From a virus: a DNA stretch of 64,000 nucleotides. The position numbers and the translations under genes were made by a program. The stretch lies in the IMG/VR virus record IMGVR_UViG_3300043410_001471, positions 181,437 through 245,436 of that record. The stretch is one strand, 5' to 3'. Shown here piece by piece: positions 27,728 to 37,866 of the stretch. The notes under the pieces are model-generated. The model was not told the origin of the DNA, made no database searches, and saw nothing but the letters and a program-made list of their open reading frames with translations. The stretch's first letter is position 1; the number at the start of each line of letters is the position of its first letter.

Positions 27728-28303
27728 ATGGAAAACGAAGAAATGGAAGGATTCTTTCCAAATATCGAAGAAACAAGTAGAATCACAAAAAGAGGGTTAG
27801 GTGCTAAACCCATATTAGAATCACAAATAAAAGCAGCACAAGAAAAATCTCGTTCAGCATTCGAAGCAGCGAGAACATTGGGTATCTCATATAACACATA
27901 TAAGAAGTATGCCAAATTATATGGTATTTTTGAAGATTTAAAAAACCCATATGGCATTGGTATTGAGAGAGCCAAAAAAATCAAAAACAAAAAGTATCAT
28001 ATTGATGATTTAATTGCAGGGAAGCATTTAAAATATCCTCTATTCAAGTTCAAAAACAAATTGTTTGATAGTGGGTATTTACCAAAGGTATGTTCAAGTT
28101 GTGGATTCAGCGAAGAAAGAGTTACTGATGGAAAAATGCCATTATTGATTGATTTTTTAGATGGTAATCTAAATAATAGAAAGTTAGAAAACATTAGAGC
28201 ATTATGTTATAATTGTTTCTTCTTATTGGTAGGAGAACGAAATGTAAAGAATTGGTATGCAGAAAACGGAAATCCAGAAGATGAAGAAAATATACAGGAG
28301 TAA
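27728..28303 (+). CDS. HTH plus degenerate HNH zinc-finger protein
   Basis: 191 residues. Residues about 45-75 ('SAFEAARTLGISYNTYKKYA') read as a helix-turn-helix. The second half has a four-cysteine zinc site ('CSSCGFSEE' and 'ALCYNCFF') around 'LLIDFLDGNLNNRKLENIRA', the pattern of an HNH endonuclease. The catalytic His after the first Asp is replaced by Phe (D-F instead of D-H) and the final CxxCH is CxxCF, so nuclease activity is doubtful. It may be a DNA-binding regulator derived from a homing-type nuclease. A palindrome directly upstream could be its own operator. Confidence 0.65.
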   Translation: MENEEMEGFFPNIEETSRITKRGLGAKPILESQIKAAQEKSRSAFEAARTLGISYNTYKKYAKLYGIFEDLKNPYGIGIERAKKIKNKKYHIDDLIAGKHLKYPLFKFKNKLFDSGYLPKVCSSCGFSEERVTDGKMPLLIDFLDGNLNNRKLENIRALCYNCFFLLVGERNVKNWYAENGNPEDEENIQE

Positions 28304-29309
28304 AGTCCCATTCAGGATTAGTTTTGGAGGTGGGGGTACTGATATGCCCGAATATACCAAATCACATATTGGTGCGGTAATCAATACTACTATTCGTTTA
28401 TTTACACATACATCTCTACAATTGAGAGATGATACCAAAGTTACATTTAAATGGATAAATAAGGATGAATTTGAGGAGCATGAGTTCAGTAGTGAGTTAG
28501 ATTGTTCGTATGGATTAAAACTCTTTAAAGCAACTCATAATCACATTTGCAAACGATTTAAGATAGAACCAATTGGATATGATATAGTTACCAATCAAGA
28601 TGTGCCAACTGGTAGTGGATTAGGAACTTCATCTACTCTTATAGTTTCTCTCATTGGTGTTTATATGGAATTATTCAACTTACCACTGGGTGAATATGAT
28701 ATCGCTGAAATGGCTATTCAAATTGAAAGAGTTGAATTGAAAGAAAATGGCGGTAAGCAAGACCAATACGCAGCAGCATTTGGTGGATTCAACTATATGG
28801 AATTTAGAGGAAATGATGTTATTGTAAATCCAATTAGAATCAGAGATAAGGTACAAGATGAAATTGAAAATAATATAGTTTTGTATTTTACAAATTTCAC
28901 TCGAAAGAGTTCCGATGTATTAGAAGAGCAAGTTAAAAAAATGGCTGATAATAACACAACATCGTTACTTTCATTACACGCATTGGTTGAACAAGCAAAA
29001 ATGATTAAAGATTGTCTTATTAAGGGAAACATTGATGAATTGGGTGAAATATTGGATTACGGATTTCAGCAAAAGAAATTATTAGCAAAAGGAATCAGTA
29101 CAACTGAAATAGAGCTATTATACAAAACTGCATTGGAGGCAGGGGCAACCGGTGGTAAGATAAGTGGAGCCGGTGGTGGGGGATTTATGTTCTTCTATTG
29201 TCCAAATAATACCAAATATAATGTTATTAAAGCATTGGATTCATTGAAGATGGGATATCATCAGCCATTTACTTGGAATAAATTTGGTATGAGGACTTGG
29301 CAAATATAA
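28281..29309 (+). CDS. GHMP kinase, D-glycero-D-manno-heptose-7-phosphate kinase-like
   Basis: 342 residues from the ATG at 28281 (a longer start at 28257 is inside the previous gene). 'SKVPFRISFGGGGTDMPEY' is the typical start of HddA-type kinases, 'DVPTGSGLGTSSTLIVSLIG' is the GHMP ATP-binding motif, and 'GGKISGAGGGGFMFFYCP' is the third GHMP motif. It would phosphorylate heptose 7-phosphate at C1 (or a related sugar such as fucose) on the way to a GDP-heptose. A cytidylyltransferase-like gene and a cupin at 35.3-36.1 kb may belong to the same pathway. Confidence 0.85.
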   Translation: MKKIYRSKVPFRISFGGGGTDMPEYTKSHIGAVINTTIRLFTHTSLQLRDDTKVTFKWINKDEFEEHEFSSELDCSYGLKLFKATHNHICKRFKIEPIGYDIVTNQDVPTGSGLGTSSTLIVSLIGVYMELFNLPLGEYDIAEMAIQIERVELKENGGKQDQYAAAFGGFNYMEFRGNDVIVNPIRIRDKVQDEIENNIVLYFTNFTRKSSDVLEEQVKKMADNNTTSLLSLHALVEQAKMIKDCLIKGNIDELGEILDYGFQQKKLLAKGISTTEIELLYKTALEAGATGGKISGAGGGGFMFFYCPNNTKYNVIKALDSLKMGYHQPFTWNKFGMRTWQI

Positions 29310-29327
29310 AAATTATTCGTATATTTG
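29297..29327 (+). promoter_or_regulatory. Bacteroidota-type promoter
   Basis: TTG at 29297-29299 inside the end of the kinase gene, 20 bp spacer, TATATTTG at 29320-29327, 17 bp before the next ATG. Confidence 0.7.
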
Positions 29328-29344
29328 AATATTAAGAAATTATT

Positions 29345-29545
29345 ATGTCTCTAAAAGTAACTAAAGAAAACAATAGTAAAACGGAAAAACCAACAAAATT
29401 TGAATACATATTCGAAGATGAGGAATGTAAATCCATATGGAAGTATGACCTTAAAAAATCAACCGCTGGACCGATATCAGTTGAATATCATTGGAAGGCT
29501 CACTATTTAAAGGAGCTAGAACTTAGAAGAAAAAGAGGAAGATAA
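29345..29545 (+). CDS. Small basic protein of unknown function
   Basis: 66 residues, rich in Lys/Glu, ending 'LKELELRRKRGR'. It has its own promoter and lies between two promoters, so it is an independently expressed small gene of early type. No family recognised. Confidence 0.6.
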   Translation: MSLKVTKENNSKTEKPTKFEYIFEDEECKSIWKYDLKKSTAGPISVEYHWKAHYLKELELRRKRGR

Positions 29546-29546
29546 A

Positions 29547-29578
29547 TTTGGTAATTCAAAAAAATCTCCTTATATTTG
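29547..29578 (+). promoter_or_regulatory. Bacteroidota-type promoter for Hc1-like gene
   Basis: TTTG at 29547-29550, 20 bp spacer, TATATTTG at 29571-29578, 19 bp before the ATG at 29598. Confidence 0.75.
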
Positions 29579-29597
29579 TATAACTAAAACCAAAAGT

Positions 29598-29768
29598 ATG
29601 AGTAAAAAGCAAGAATTATTCGAACAAATGAACAAATTGTGGAACACCTTTGTGGAAGAGCACAATAAAACAACAAAAGTATCTCAAAAGAATGCCCGAA
29701 CGGCGATTGGTGACTTGAAAAAGTTAGTAACTGATTATAGACAGGCTTCGGTTGAGGAATCAAAGTAG
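29598..29768 (+). CDS. Hc1-like (histone H1-like) small protein
   Basis: 56 residues. The C-terminal half 'KNARTAIGDLKKLVTDYRQA' follows the pattern of the Bacteroidota Hc1 family ('TRxRKxxxDLKKLAQEIR'), short helical proteins related in name to histone H1. The N-terminal half 'KKQELFEQMNKLWNTFVEEH' also fits its first helix. It is a single-gene unit: own promoter at 29547 and a strong terminator at 29779. In the host such proteins are nucleoid-associated; the phage copy might coat DNA or compete with the host version. Confidence 0.6.
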   Translation: MSKKQELFEQMNKLWNTFVEEHNKTTKVSQKNARTAIGDLKKLVTDYRQASVEESK

Positions 29769-29778
29769 TAAACCCAAT

Positions 29779-29805
29779 GGGGTACATGAAAGTGTACCCC
29801 TTTTT
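29779..29805 (+). terminator. Intrinsic terminator
   Basis: Perfect 8-bp stem GGGGTACA / TGTACCCC with a 6-nt loop, followed by five T. It ends the Hc1-like unit. Confidence 0.9.
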
Positions 29806-29848
29806 ATTTTAACAATTAAACAATTTTTTTAACAAAAACAAAACAAGT

Positions 29849-32800
29849 ATGAAAAAAGTGATTTTATCGCTTCTCCTTTCAGTATCAGCTTTTGTAGGAT
29901 TTGGACAAGTAACCACTTCCTCAATTTCAGGTGTTGTGAAGAATGAGAAAAACGAAGTGTTGGTTGGAGCAACAATCCAAGCAGTACACACTCCAACTGG
30001 TACGAAGTATTCTACATCTACCAATAAGTTGGGTAGTTATGTGTTACCGGCGGTTAGAGTAGGAGGACCTTACACAATTCAAGCAACATTTGTTGGTACG
30101 AAGAAAGACGAGGTTACAGATGTTAATACCCAATTAGGTACTACATCAAATGTGAATTTTTTATTAGTTGATGAGAACAAAACCTTAAAAGAGGTTGTTG
30201 TAGTTTCTACTCGAAATAACATTATATCGAGAGAAAGAACAGGTGCATCTCAACAATTCACTCGTAGAGATTTACAAAACATCCCAATTACGGGAGCAAG
30301 AACAATCGATGGTATTACAAAGTACAATCCAAACGGAAACGGAAACTCATTCGGAGCACAAGATTCTCGTTTGAATAACTTTACAATTGATGGTTCTCAA
30401 TTCAATAATGGATTCGGTTTAGGTTCATCAGCACAAGCGGGTGGTAGAACCGGAGCATCGGCAATTTCTTTAGATGCTATTGAGCAACTTCAGGTTAATA
30501 TTGCACCTTTTGATATTCGTCAGAGTGGGTTTACTGGCGCAGGTATCAATGCAGTAACAAGAAGTGGTACAAACGAAATTGAAGGTAGTGTTTATCAAAC
30601 ACAAAGAGATAATAGTTCTACATATGTAGGTGATAACGCAAGAGGAACAAAAGTAACTGCATCTAAATTTGATGAGAAAGTACAAGGTTTCCGTTTAGGT
30701 GCACCAATCATTAAGAACAAATTGTTCATCTTTGGTAACTACGAACAAATTGAGAAAACTGAACCAGGTACAACTTGGATTTCAACAGGTTCTCCATTGA
30801 CAGGTTCACAAATTAGTAGACCAACTTATACACAATTATCAGACTTATCTAAATTTATGCAAGATAAGTTTAATTACACAACAGGTCCATTCGAAGGATA
30901 TTCTAACACAAACGCATCTAAGAAATTCTTAGTTCGTATGGATTGGAACATCAACGACAAACATAAATTAACGGCTCGTTATGTGCATCACGATTCTGAA
31001 GCAGAGATTAATATTTCAAACTCTACATCAGCAGGATTCGGTAATAGAACAACTTCAGCATTAGCAATGAGTTTCCAAAATAGTGGTTATATCATTATGG
31101 ATAACACTCGTTCTTATGTATTGGAATTAAACTCTAAATTATCAAATACTTTACATAATAACTTAATCGTTGGTTATGATAAGCAAATTGAGGATAGAGC
31201 ATATCGTTCTCAAATGTTCCCAACAATCGATATTAAGGATGGTGCAACAACTCTTACATCAGTAGGTTTTGACCCATTCACTCCAGGAAATAAGTTAGAT
31301 TACAATACTTTCCACATTACAAACAACTTAACAAAGTACGCTGATAAGCACACTTTGACATTAGGTTTTAATTATGAGAAATACCAATCTAATAACTTAT
31401 TCTTCCCAGCATCTAATGGTGTTTATATTTTCAATAGTTTAAGTGATTTCTACACTGCAGCTAATCAATCATTAGCAAATGGTGGAGCACCTTCAACATT
31501 AGTTCCAGCTCGTTTCCAATTCCGTTATTCGGCATTACCGGGAGCAGTTGAACCAATGCAAACTTTGAAAACTGATAGATTAGATGTTTACGGACAAGAT
31601 GAGTTCCAAGCAACTGAAAACTTAAAGTTCACTTTTGGTTTAAGAGCAGCAATCATCTCATTCGAACAAACTGCATTGGAAAATCCAGCAGTAACCGCAA
31701 TGACATTTGCAGGTGGATTGAAGTTTAACACAGGTGTATTACCAAAAACACAAACACTTTTCGAACCTCGTTTCGGATTTAACCATGATGTATTTGGTGA
31801 TAGAAAAACACAAGTTAGAGGTGGTACGGGTATCTTCACTGGTCGTCCTCCATATGTGTTTATCTCAAACCAAGTGGGTAACAATGGTGTATTGACAGGG
31901 TATATTGATGTGAGTGGTTCTGCGGCAGCTAAATATGGTTTCACTGCAGACCCTAATAAATACTTTATCCCATCAACTCCAACTTTACCATCTACATTTG
32001 ATTTAGCATTTACGGAAGAGAACTATAAGTTCCCACAAGTTTGGAAATCAAACATCGCAGTTGACCAAAAGTTACCATTCGGTTTCATAGGTACTGCTGA
32101 ATATATCCAAAATGTAAACTTAAACGCAGTTCATTATTACAACGCAAACTTTGGTGTTCCAACTGGCGTATTCGCAGGTGTTGATAAGAGAGCAAAGTAT
32201 GCAGGAACTGATGCAGGTGTTAGAGTAAATGGTAATGTTTCAAACGCAATCGTATTAGCTAATTCAGATAATACTCGTTTCAGTTCATTAACATTGAAAT
32301 TAGAATATCCTTACCAAAAAGGTATCTTCGGTTCATTTGCATGGACAGTATCGGATGCTAAAGACTTTATGAGCGCGGGTTCAATCGCTTCAGGTAGTTG
32401 GACAGGTGCTAGAAGTATCAATGGTAACAACGAATTAAACTTAGCTAATTCTGATAACTTATCTCCAAATCGTTTAGTTGGTTTGTTAGGATATAGATTA
32501 GAATATGGTAAAGGTTTAGGTGGAGCAACTTCATTCACATTAGGTTATGTAGGAAATCAGGGTAATCCATTCTCTTACACAATTGGTGGTGATATGAATG
32601 GTGATAGAATTGCAGGTAACGAATTAATCTTCGTTCCATCACAAATGAGTGATATCAAATTCGCACCATTGACAGTTGGTACAAGAACTTATACTGAAGC
32701 TGAACAACAAGCAGCATTTTGGTCTTACATCGAGCAAGACGAATACTTATCTACTCGTAGAGGTCAATATGCTGAAAGAAATGGTTCATTCTTACCAATG

Positions 32801-33121
32801 TTACATAGATTCGACTTATCAGTTGTACAAGATATCTATGTAAAGGTTAAAGGTAAAAAGAATACAATTCAAATCAGAGCAGATATCTTAAACTTTGGTA
32901 ACTTATTGAACAATGAGTGGGGTGTTTCTCAAAGAGCAACTATCCCAACTATCTTAAACTATTCAACTACTAATTCGGCAGGTGAACCAGTTTATAAGTT
33001 AGCAACTCAAAAATTAGCAGATGGTTCTACTATCTTAGCTAGAGATACTTATCAATATAATTCATCAGTATTTGATGTATGGTCAGCACAATTAGGAATT
33101 CGTTATATTTTTGGAAAATAA
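29849..33121 (+). CDS. Oar-like TonB-dependent outer-membrane receptor
   Basis: 1090 residues. A signal peptide ('MKKVILSLLLSVSAFVGFGQ') is followed by a carboxypeptidase-regulatory-like beta domain (about 22-115, 'SISGVVKNEKNEVLVGATIQ'), a plug ('FTRRDLQNIPITGARTIDGI', 'NNFTIDGSQFNNGFG', 'AISLDAIEQLQVNIAPFDIR') and a long beta-barrel that ends 'LGIRYIFGK'. This is the architecture of Oar-type receptors of Bacteroidota. It is flanked by phage genes on both sides, in the same direction and with similar base composition, so it belongs to the phage. It could replace or block a host receptor, or alter the cell surface. No canonical promoter lies directly upstream. Confidence 0.92.
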   Translation: MKKVILSLLLSVSAFVGFGQVTTSSISGVVKNEKNEVLVGATIQAVHTPTGTKYSTSTNKLGSYVLPAVRVGGPYTIQATFVGTKKDEVTDVNTQLGTTSNVNFLLVDENKTLKEVVVVSTRNNIISRERTGASQQFTRRDLQNIPITGARTIDGITKYNPNGNGNSFGAQDSRLNNFTIDGSQFNNGFGLGSSAQAGGRTGASAISLDAIEQLQVNIAPFDIRQSGFTGAGINAVTRSGTNEIEGSVYQTQRDNSSTYVGDNARGTKVTASKFDEKVQGFRLGAPIIKNKLFIFGNYEQIEKTEPGTTWISTGSPLTGSQISRPTYTQLSDLSKFMQDKFNYTTGPFEGYSNTNASKKFLVRMDWNINDKHKLTARYVHHDSEAEINISNSTSAGFGNRTTSALAMSFQNSGYIIMDNTRSYVLELNSKLSNTLHNNLIVGYDKQIEDRAYRSQMFPTIDIKDGATTLTSVGFDPFTPGNKLDYNTFHITNNLTKYADKHTLTLGFNYEKYQSNNLFFPASNGVYIFNSLSDFYTAANQSLANGGAPSTLVPARFQFRYSALPGAVEPMQTLKTDRLDVYGQDEFQATENLKFTFGLRAAIISFEQTALENPAVTAMTFAGGLKFNTGVLPKTQTLFEPRFGFNHDVFGDRKTQVRGGTGIFTGRPPYVFISNQVGNNGVLTGYIDVSGSAAAKYGFTADPNKYFIPSTPTLPSTFDLAFTEENYKFPQVWKSNIAVDQKLPFGFIGTAEYIQNVNLNAVHYYNANFGVPTGVFAGVDKRAKYAGTDAGVRVNGNVSNAIVLANSDNTRFSSLTLKLEYPYQKGIFGSFAWTVSDAKDFMSAGSIASGSWTGARSINGNNELNLANSDNLSPNRLVGLLGYRLEYGKGLGGATSFTLGYVGNQGNPFSYTIGGDMNGDRIAGNELIFVPSQMSDIKFAPLTVGTRTYTEAEQQAAFWSYIEQDEYLSTRRGQYAERNGSFLPMLHRFDLSVVQDIYVKVKGKKNTIQIRADILNFGNLLNNEWGVSQRATIPTILNYSTTNSAGEPVYKLATQKLADGSTILARDTYQYNSSVFDVWSAQLGIRYIFGK

Positions 33122-33143
33122 TTTCAAATATAAACTAAATTTT

Positions 33144-33173
33144 AATGGGGGGAAGAAATTCTCCCCATTTTTA

Positions 33174-33175
<2 letters not shown>
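33144..33175 (+). terminator. Intrinsic terminator after receptor gene
   Basis: Stem AATGGGG (33144-33150) / CCCCATT (33163-33169), extended by two further pairs, then a T-rich tract. It separates the receptor from groL. Confidence 0.85.
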
Positions 33176-34854
<1,679 letters not shown>

Positions 34855-34888
34855 AATTTAAATTAATATAAACAAAAAACAAACAATT

Positions 34889-35095
34889 ATGGCAAAGTTT
34901 TATTCAGTACAAGTAGCAATCGAAGTTGAAGATGCTAAAGGTAAAATCAAAAAACAAAAGGAAAATTATTTAGTAGATGCAATGTCTGTAACAGAAGCAG
35001 AAGCTAAGTTAGTTAAGAAGTTCGTATCGGAAGGTGTAAACTTAGAATACGAAGTAGTAAAAGTTTCCGAAACAAATATTATTGAAGTATTCTAA
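34889..35095 (+). CDS. DUF4494-like small protein
   Basis: 68 residues. The pattern 'FYSVQVAIEVEDAKGKIKKQ' then 'ENYLVDAMSVTEAEAKLVKK' matches my memory of DUF4494, a small alpha/beta family of Bacteroidota and their phages with unknown function. It lies 34 bp after groL and may be cotranscribed with it. Confidence 0.6.
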   Translation: MAKFYSVQVAIEVEDAKGKIKKQKENYLVDAMSVTEAEAKLVKKFVSEGVNLEYEVVKVSETNIIEVF

Positions 35096-35096
35096 T

Positions 35097-35345
35097 ATGG
35101 AAAAAGAACTCAAAGAAGAGAAGGTATTAGTTCTCAAACGAGTTCCACCAGGGGATAGATGGGTATTTGCCGATGGTAGTCAAAAAGGTATTTACCCATC
35201 TCTTACCGATGCTTTAGAAGGTTGGTTTCAAATCAATGGAGATACCAACTTTTATATTGAAGCAAGAAAGGGAACGGTGGAAATCATAAAGCAGGAAGAG
35301 GTAGAAAAGATAGTACGAAAATTCTCATTATATGGCGAAGACTAA
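35097..35345 (+). CDS. Small protein of unknown function
   Basis: 82 residues from the ATG at 35097. A beta-rich middle ('RWVFADGSQKGIYPSLTDAL') and acidic ends. It overlaps the next gene by 14 bp, which ties it to the nucleotidyltransferase. No family recognised. Confidence 0.6.
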   Translation: MEKELKEEKVLVLKRVPPGDRWVFADGSQKGIYPSLTDALEGWFQINGDTNFYIEARKGTVEIIKQEEVEKIVRKFSLYGED

Positions 35346-35769
35346 AACATTGGTAATAGCAAGTGGTTATTTCAATCCCGTTCATAAAGGACATATAGAA
35401 TATTTGATTAGAAGCAAGGAGCTGGGAGACCAACTCTTTGTTATTGTCAATTCTGATTTACAAAGAGAGCAGAAAGGTTCAAAAGAATTTATGGAAGAAT
35501 ATGAAAGGAAATTTGTCATTGAATCATTAAAGCCCGTAGATAAATCATTTATTGCTATTGATAGAGATAGATTGTGTAATAAAACTATCGAAATGATATA
35601 CAATATGTATAAGGATAAATTTGATAAATTCATATTTACTAATGGAGGTGACCAAACAGCTGAAACTATTGGTGAGGGTGATGTGTGTAATAGATTAGGA
35701 ATAGAAATGATTTTTGGATTAGGTGATAAAATCCAATCATCATCTTGGTTATTAAATGATAAAAAATGA
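35332..35769 (+). CDS. Cytidylyltransferase-like nucleotidyltransferase
   Basis: 145 residues. 'ASGYFNPVHKGHIEYL' is the HxGH motif of the cytidylyltransferase family (TagD/HldE-C type), 'VIVNSDLQREQKGSKEFM' follows as in sugar- or glycerol-phosphate enzymes, and 'FIFTNGGDQTAETIGE' replaces the usual ISSTxL-type segment. It would activate a sugar phosphate or polyol phosphate with a nucleotide. It probably serves the glycan island with the kinase at 28281. Confidence 0.8.
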   Translation: MAKTKTLVIASGYFNPVHKGHIEYLIRSKELGDQLFVIVNSDLQREQKGSKEFMEEYERKFVIESLKPVDKSFIAIDRDRLCNKTIEMIYNMYKDKFDKFIFTNGGDQTAETIGEGDVCNRLGIEMIFGLGDKIQSSSWLLNDKK

Positions 35770-36137
35770 TAAGAACGCCAATAAAAGTAGAAAAAGCCTG
35801 GGGGCACGAAATATGGATTCACAATGATGAAGAATATTGTGGAAAATTATTAGTATTTGAGAAAGTAAAAAATAAATTTTCAATGCATTACCATTTAAAA
35901 AAGAAAGAAACATGGTATGTACAAAAGGGGGGATTTATTTTTGATTGGATTGATACTGAAAATGGTAAATTAAATACTAAAATCTTAGCAATAGGAGATA
36001 GTGTTGTGATAGAAAGAGGATTACCACATCAATTGGAAGCTATGATGGATGGTTCTACTATTTTTGAAGTATCTACTCAGCATTTTGATGATGATTCGTA
36101 TCGAATTTATAAAGATTCACCAAATGATTTAAAATGA
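35766..36137 (+). CDS. Cupin protein, mannose-6-phosphate isomerase type
   Basis: 123 residues, a single cupin. 'KAWGHEIWIHNDEEYCGKLL' is a typical opening of type II phosphomannose isomerase/GMP cupin domains, 'FSMHYHLKKKETWYVQKGG' gives the metal-binding HxH-E cluster, and 'VVIERGLPHQLEA' the last His. It may isomerise or bind a sugar phosphate. It overlaps genes on both sides by 4 bp. Confidence 0.78.
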   Translation: MIRTPIKVEKAWGHEIWIHNDEEYCGKLLVFEKVKNKFSMHYHLKKKETWYVQKGGFIFDWIDTENGKLNTKILAIGDSVVIERGLPHQLEAMMDGSTIFEVSTQHFDDDSYRIYKDSPNDLK

Positions 36138-36451
36138 GTTTTATAATTGGAAAAAGTTGTGTTGGATGTGTTGATACATCGTGTGTTGATGCTTGTCCTG
36201 TTGATTGTATAAACGGACCTATTCATATTGATAGAATGGGAGCCGAAGTAAAATCAATGTCAAAGGAAGAACTAATTGATAAGCAACTTTACATAGACCC
36301 AACAATGTGTATATTATGTGGCGCTTGTATTCCGGAATGTCCTGTTGATGCCATTTACAGAGATGAGAAGGAAGCAATCGATTTAGATGATGAAGAATCT
36401 ATACATAAAAATTACGAATTTTACGGACAAGTATTTTCCAAAAAAAATTAA
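36134..36451 (+). CDS. Ferredoxin with two iron-sulphur clusters
   Basis: 105 residues with 'CVGCVDTSCVDACPVDC' near the start and 'CILCGACIPECPVDAI' in the middle, the pattern of bacterial 7Fe/8Fe ferredoxins. It carries electrons to oxidoreductases. In this phage the radical SAM enzyme at 11298 is one possible user; ribonucleotide reductase or host enzymes are others. It overlaps the cupin by 4 bp. Confidence 0.92.
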   Translation: MSFIIGKSCVGCVDTSCVDACPVDCINGPIHIDRMGAEVKSMSKEELIDKQLYIDPTMCILCGACIPECPVDAIYRDEKEAIDLDDEESIHKNYEFYGQVFSKKN

Positions 36452-36493
36452 TATTTATATTTAAAATAAATCGTTCACTAAAACAAACAAACA

Positions 36494-36724
36494 ATGGGAT
36501 TATTTTCATTTCTAAAAAACCTTTTCAAAAAAGCAGATGCTATTGAGAAACAGGTAGAAACTTTTGTAGAAGAAGTAGCAGAAAAAGCTCCTGAAGTAAT
36601 TAAGGAAGTTAAAAAAGTAACTACAAAAGCTAAGAAAGCAAAAGCAGAAGCAGAGGCTGCCGTTGCACAAGTTGAAGCATCAGTTGCTAAAGTAAGAGCT
36701 AAGAAAGCTAAAGCAACTAAGTAA
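36494..36724 (+). CDS. Lys/Ala-rich helical protein
   Basis: 76 residues. An amphipathic start ('MGLFSFLKNLFKKADAIEK') is followed by an acidic then strongly Lys/Ala/Glu-rich helix ending 'VRAKKAKATK'. The composition recalls histone-like or membrane-surface proteins. Function unknown; a DNA- or membrane-binding role is possible. Confidence 0.6.
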   Translation: MGLFSFLKNLFKKADAIEKQVETFVEEVAEKAPEVIKEVKKVTTKAKKAKAEAEAAVAQVEASVAKVRAKKAKATK

Positions 36725-36756
36725 TAAAGTAAAGTAAAAAATCAGAGAATAACAAA

Positions 36757-36897
36757 ATGGCAAAAGCAAAATCATCTGCTGCATCGCAGAAAGTTTCATT
36801 TGGTAAGAGAAGAACAGGCCCAGGTTCCGGTACAAAGAGTTATGGTCCAAAAGCACAGAAACCAAAGAAATACAGAGGACAAGGTAAGATAAACTAA
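36757..36897 (+). CDS. Small basic protein
   Basis: 46 residues, Lys/Arg/Gly-rich ('FGKRRTGPGSGTKSYGPK' and 'KPKKYRGQGK'), almost no acidic residues. The ATG at 36757 follows an A-rich leader and the stop is 1 bp before the next gene. The composition suggests nucleic-acid binding, and its place next to a candidate packaged protein suggests it could be a small internal DNA-associated protein; both are inference. Confidence 0.55.
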   Translation: MAKAKSSAASQKVSFGKRRTGPGSGTKSYGPKAQKPKKYRGQGKIN

Positions 36898-36898
36898 T

Positions 36899-37864
36899 AT
36901 GATTAGATTAAAATCCTTATTAAAGGAAGAAGAAGTTGTAAAAAACAAAAAAACAGGTAATGTTTATGTGGTTCAAACTTTTGACCCATCTAAACACGAT
37001 AAACCAAGCTCCGTTGAAATTGAAAAAGCTAAAGCAGCTAATAATGGGCAACTTCCTAAAGGAGAACCTCAACCTATTCAAACTCCAAAAAATACTGCAC
37101 CTACAAAATCAGGTCAAAAATTGGGTGGTAGTGATTTCAAATCATCAGCCGAAACTCCAAAAGGAAATGGCATCCCTAAGTTAAAGGATTTGATGCCGGG
37201 TGCAGATTTTTCTAACAAACCACTATCTCAAGTAACTCCCGTAGAAAGACAACAAATTTCTACTATTATTGATAAGTTAGCAGAATTAGGAAATCAGGCA
37301 AAACAAAGTGGTGAAAAAGCACCAAATTTTAATTTATGTAAGGTTTCAATTCCAGGTACTAACTTATATTGCGATGGTAACAAAGGTATTCCTCGTGAGG
37401 ATATGCCACAATTCAAAGGAACACCTGAACCAGGTTCTCCAGCCGATAAGTTACCAAAAGATAAAAATGGAGAAGCTGATACTGAAGAATTCTTTAAACA
37501 AATGTTAGAGAAAGAAGGTATAAATGTATCTAATCCTGCAGCAGTTCCACCTGATAGATTAAAAGCAACTCAATCTGAATTGGTTGGTGTTAAAGTAGCA
37601 GGTATGAGTAAAGCATTGGAAGAAAACCCACAACATCCAGCAATCACCGCACCTATATATGTTTCAAATGATGGATATGTGTTAGATGGACATCATAGAT
37701 GGGCAGCAGTTGTAGCATACAATGCGGCACATCCTAAAGAACAAATTCCAATGAATGTTAGAGTGATTGATGAACCGATTGTACCATTAGTACATCGTTC
37801 AAATAAATTTGCGGAAGCAATTGGTATTAAAGCAAAAGCCGCTGATACCGGCGCAAGAGGATAA
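36899..37864 (+). CDS. Candidate packaged protein with ParB/Srx-like domain
   Basis: 321 residues. The N terminus 'MIRLKSLLKEEE' resembles a T4 capsid-targeting sequence with a protease site L-K-E/E at 8-11. A Pro/Lys/Gln-rich spacer contains an internal 'PKLKDLMPG'. The C-terminal third has 'ITAPIYVSNDGYVLDGHHRWAAVVA', a ParB/sulphiredoxin-type nucleotide-binding motif (DGHHRWAA) seen in phage virion and effector proteins. I infer a protein carried in the capsid and injected. The biochemical activity is unknown. Confidence 0.65.
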   Translation: MIRLKSLLKEEEVVKNKKTGNVYVVQTFDPSKHDKPSSVEIEKAKAANNGQLPKGEPQPIQTPKNTAPTKSGQKLGGSDFKSSAETPKGNGIPKLKDLMPGADFSNKPLSQVTPVERQQISTIIDKLAELGNQAKQSGEKAPNFNLCKVSIPGTNLYCDGNKGIPREDMPQFKGTPEPGSPADKLPKDKNGEADTEEFFKQMLEKEGINVSNPAAVPPDRLKATQSELVGVKVAGMSKALEENPQHPAITAPIYVSNDGYVLDGHHRWAAVVAYNAAHPKEQIPMNVRVIDEPIVPLVHRSNKFAEAIGIKAKAADTGARG

Positions 37865-37866
37865 TT

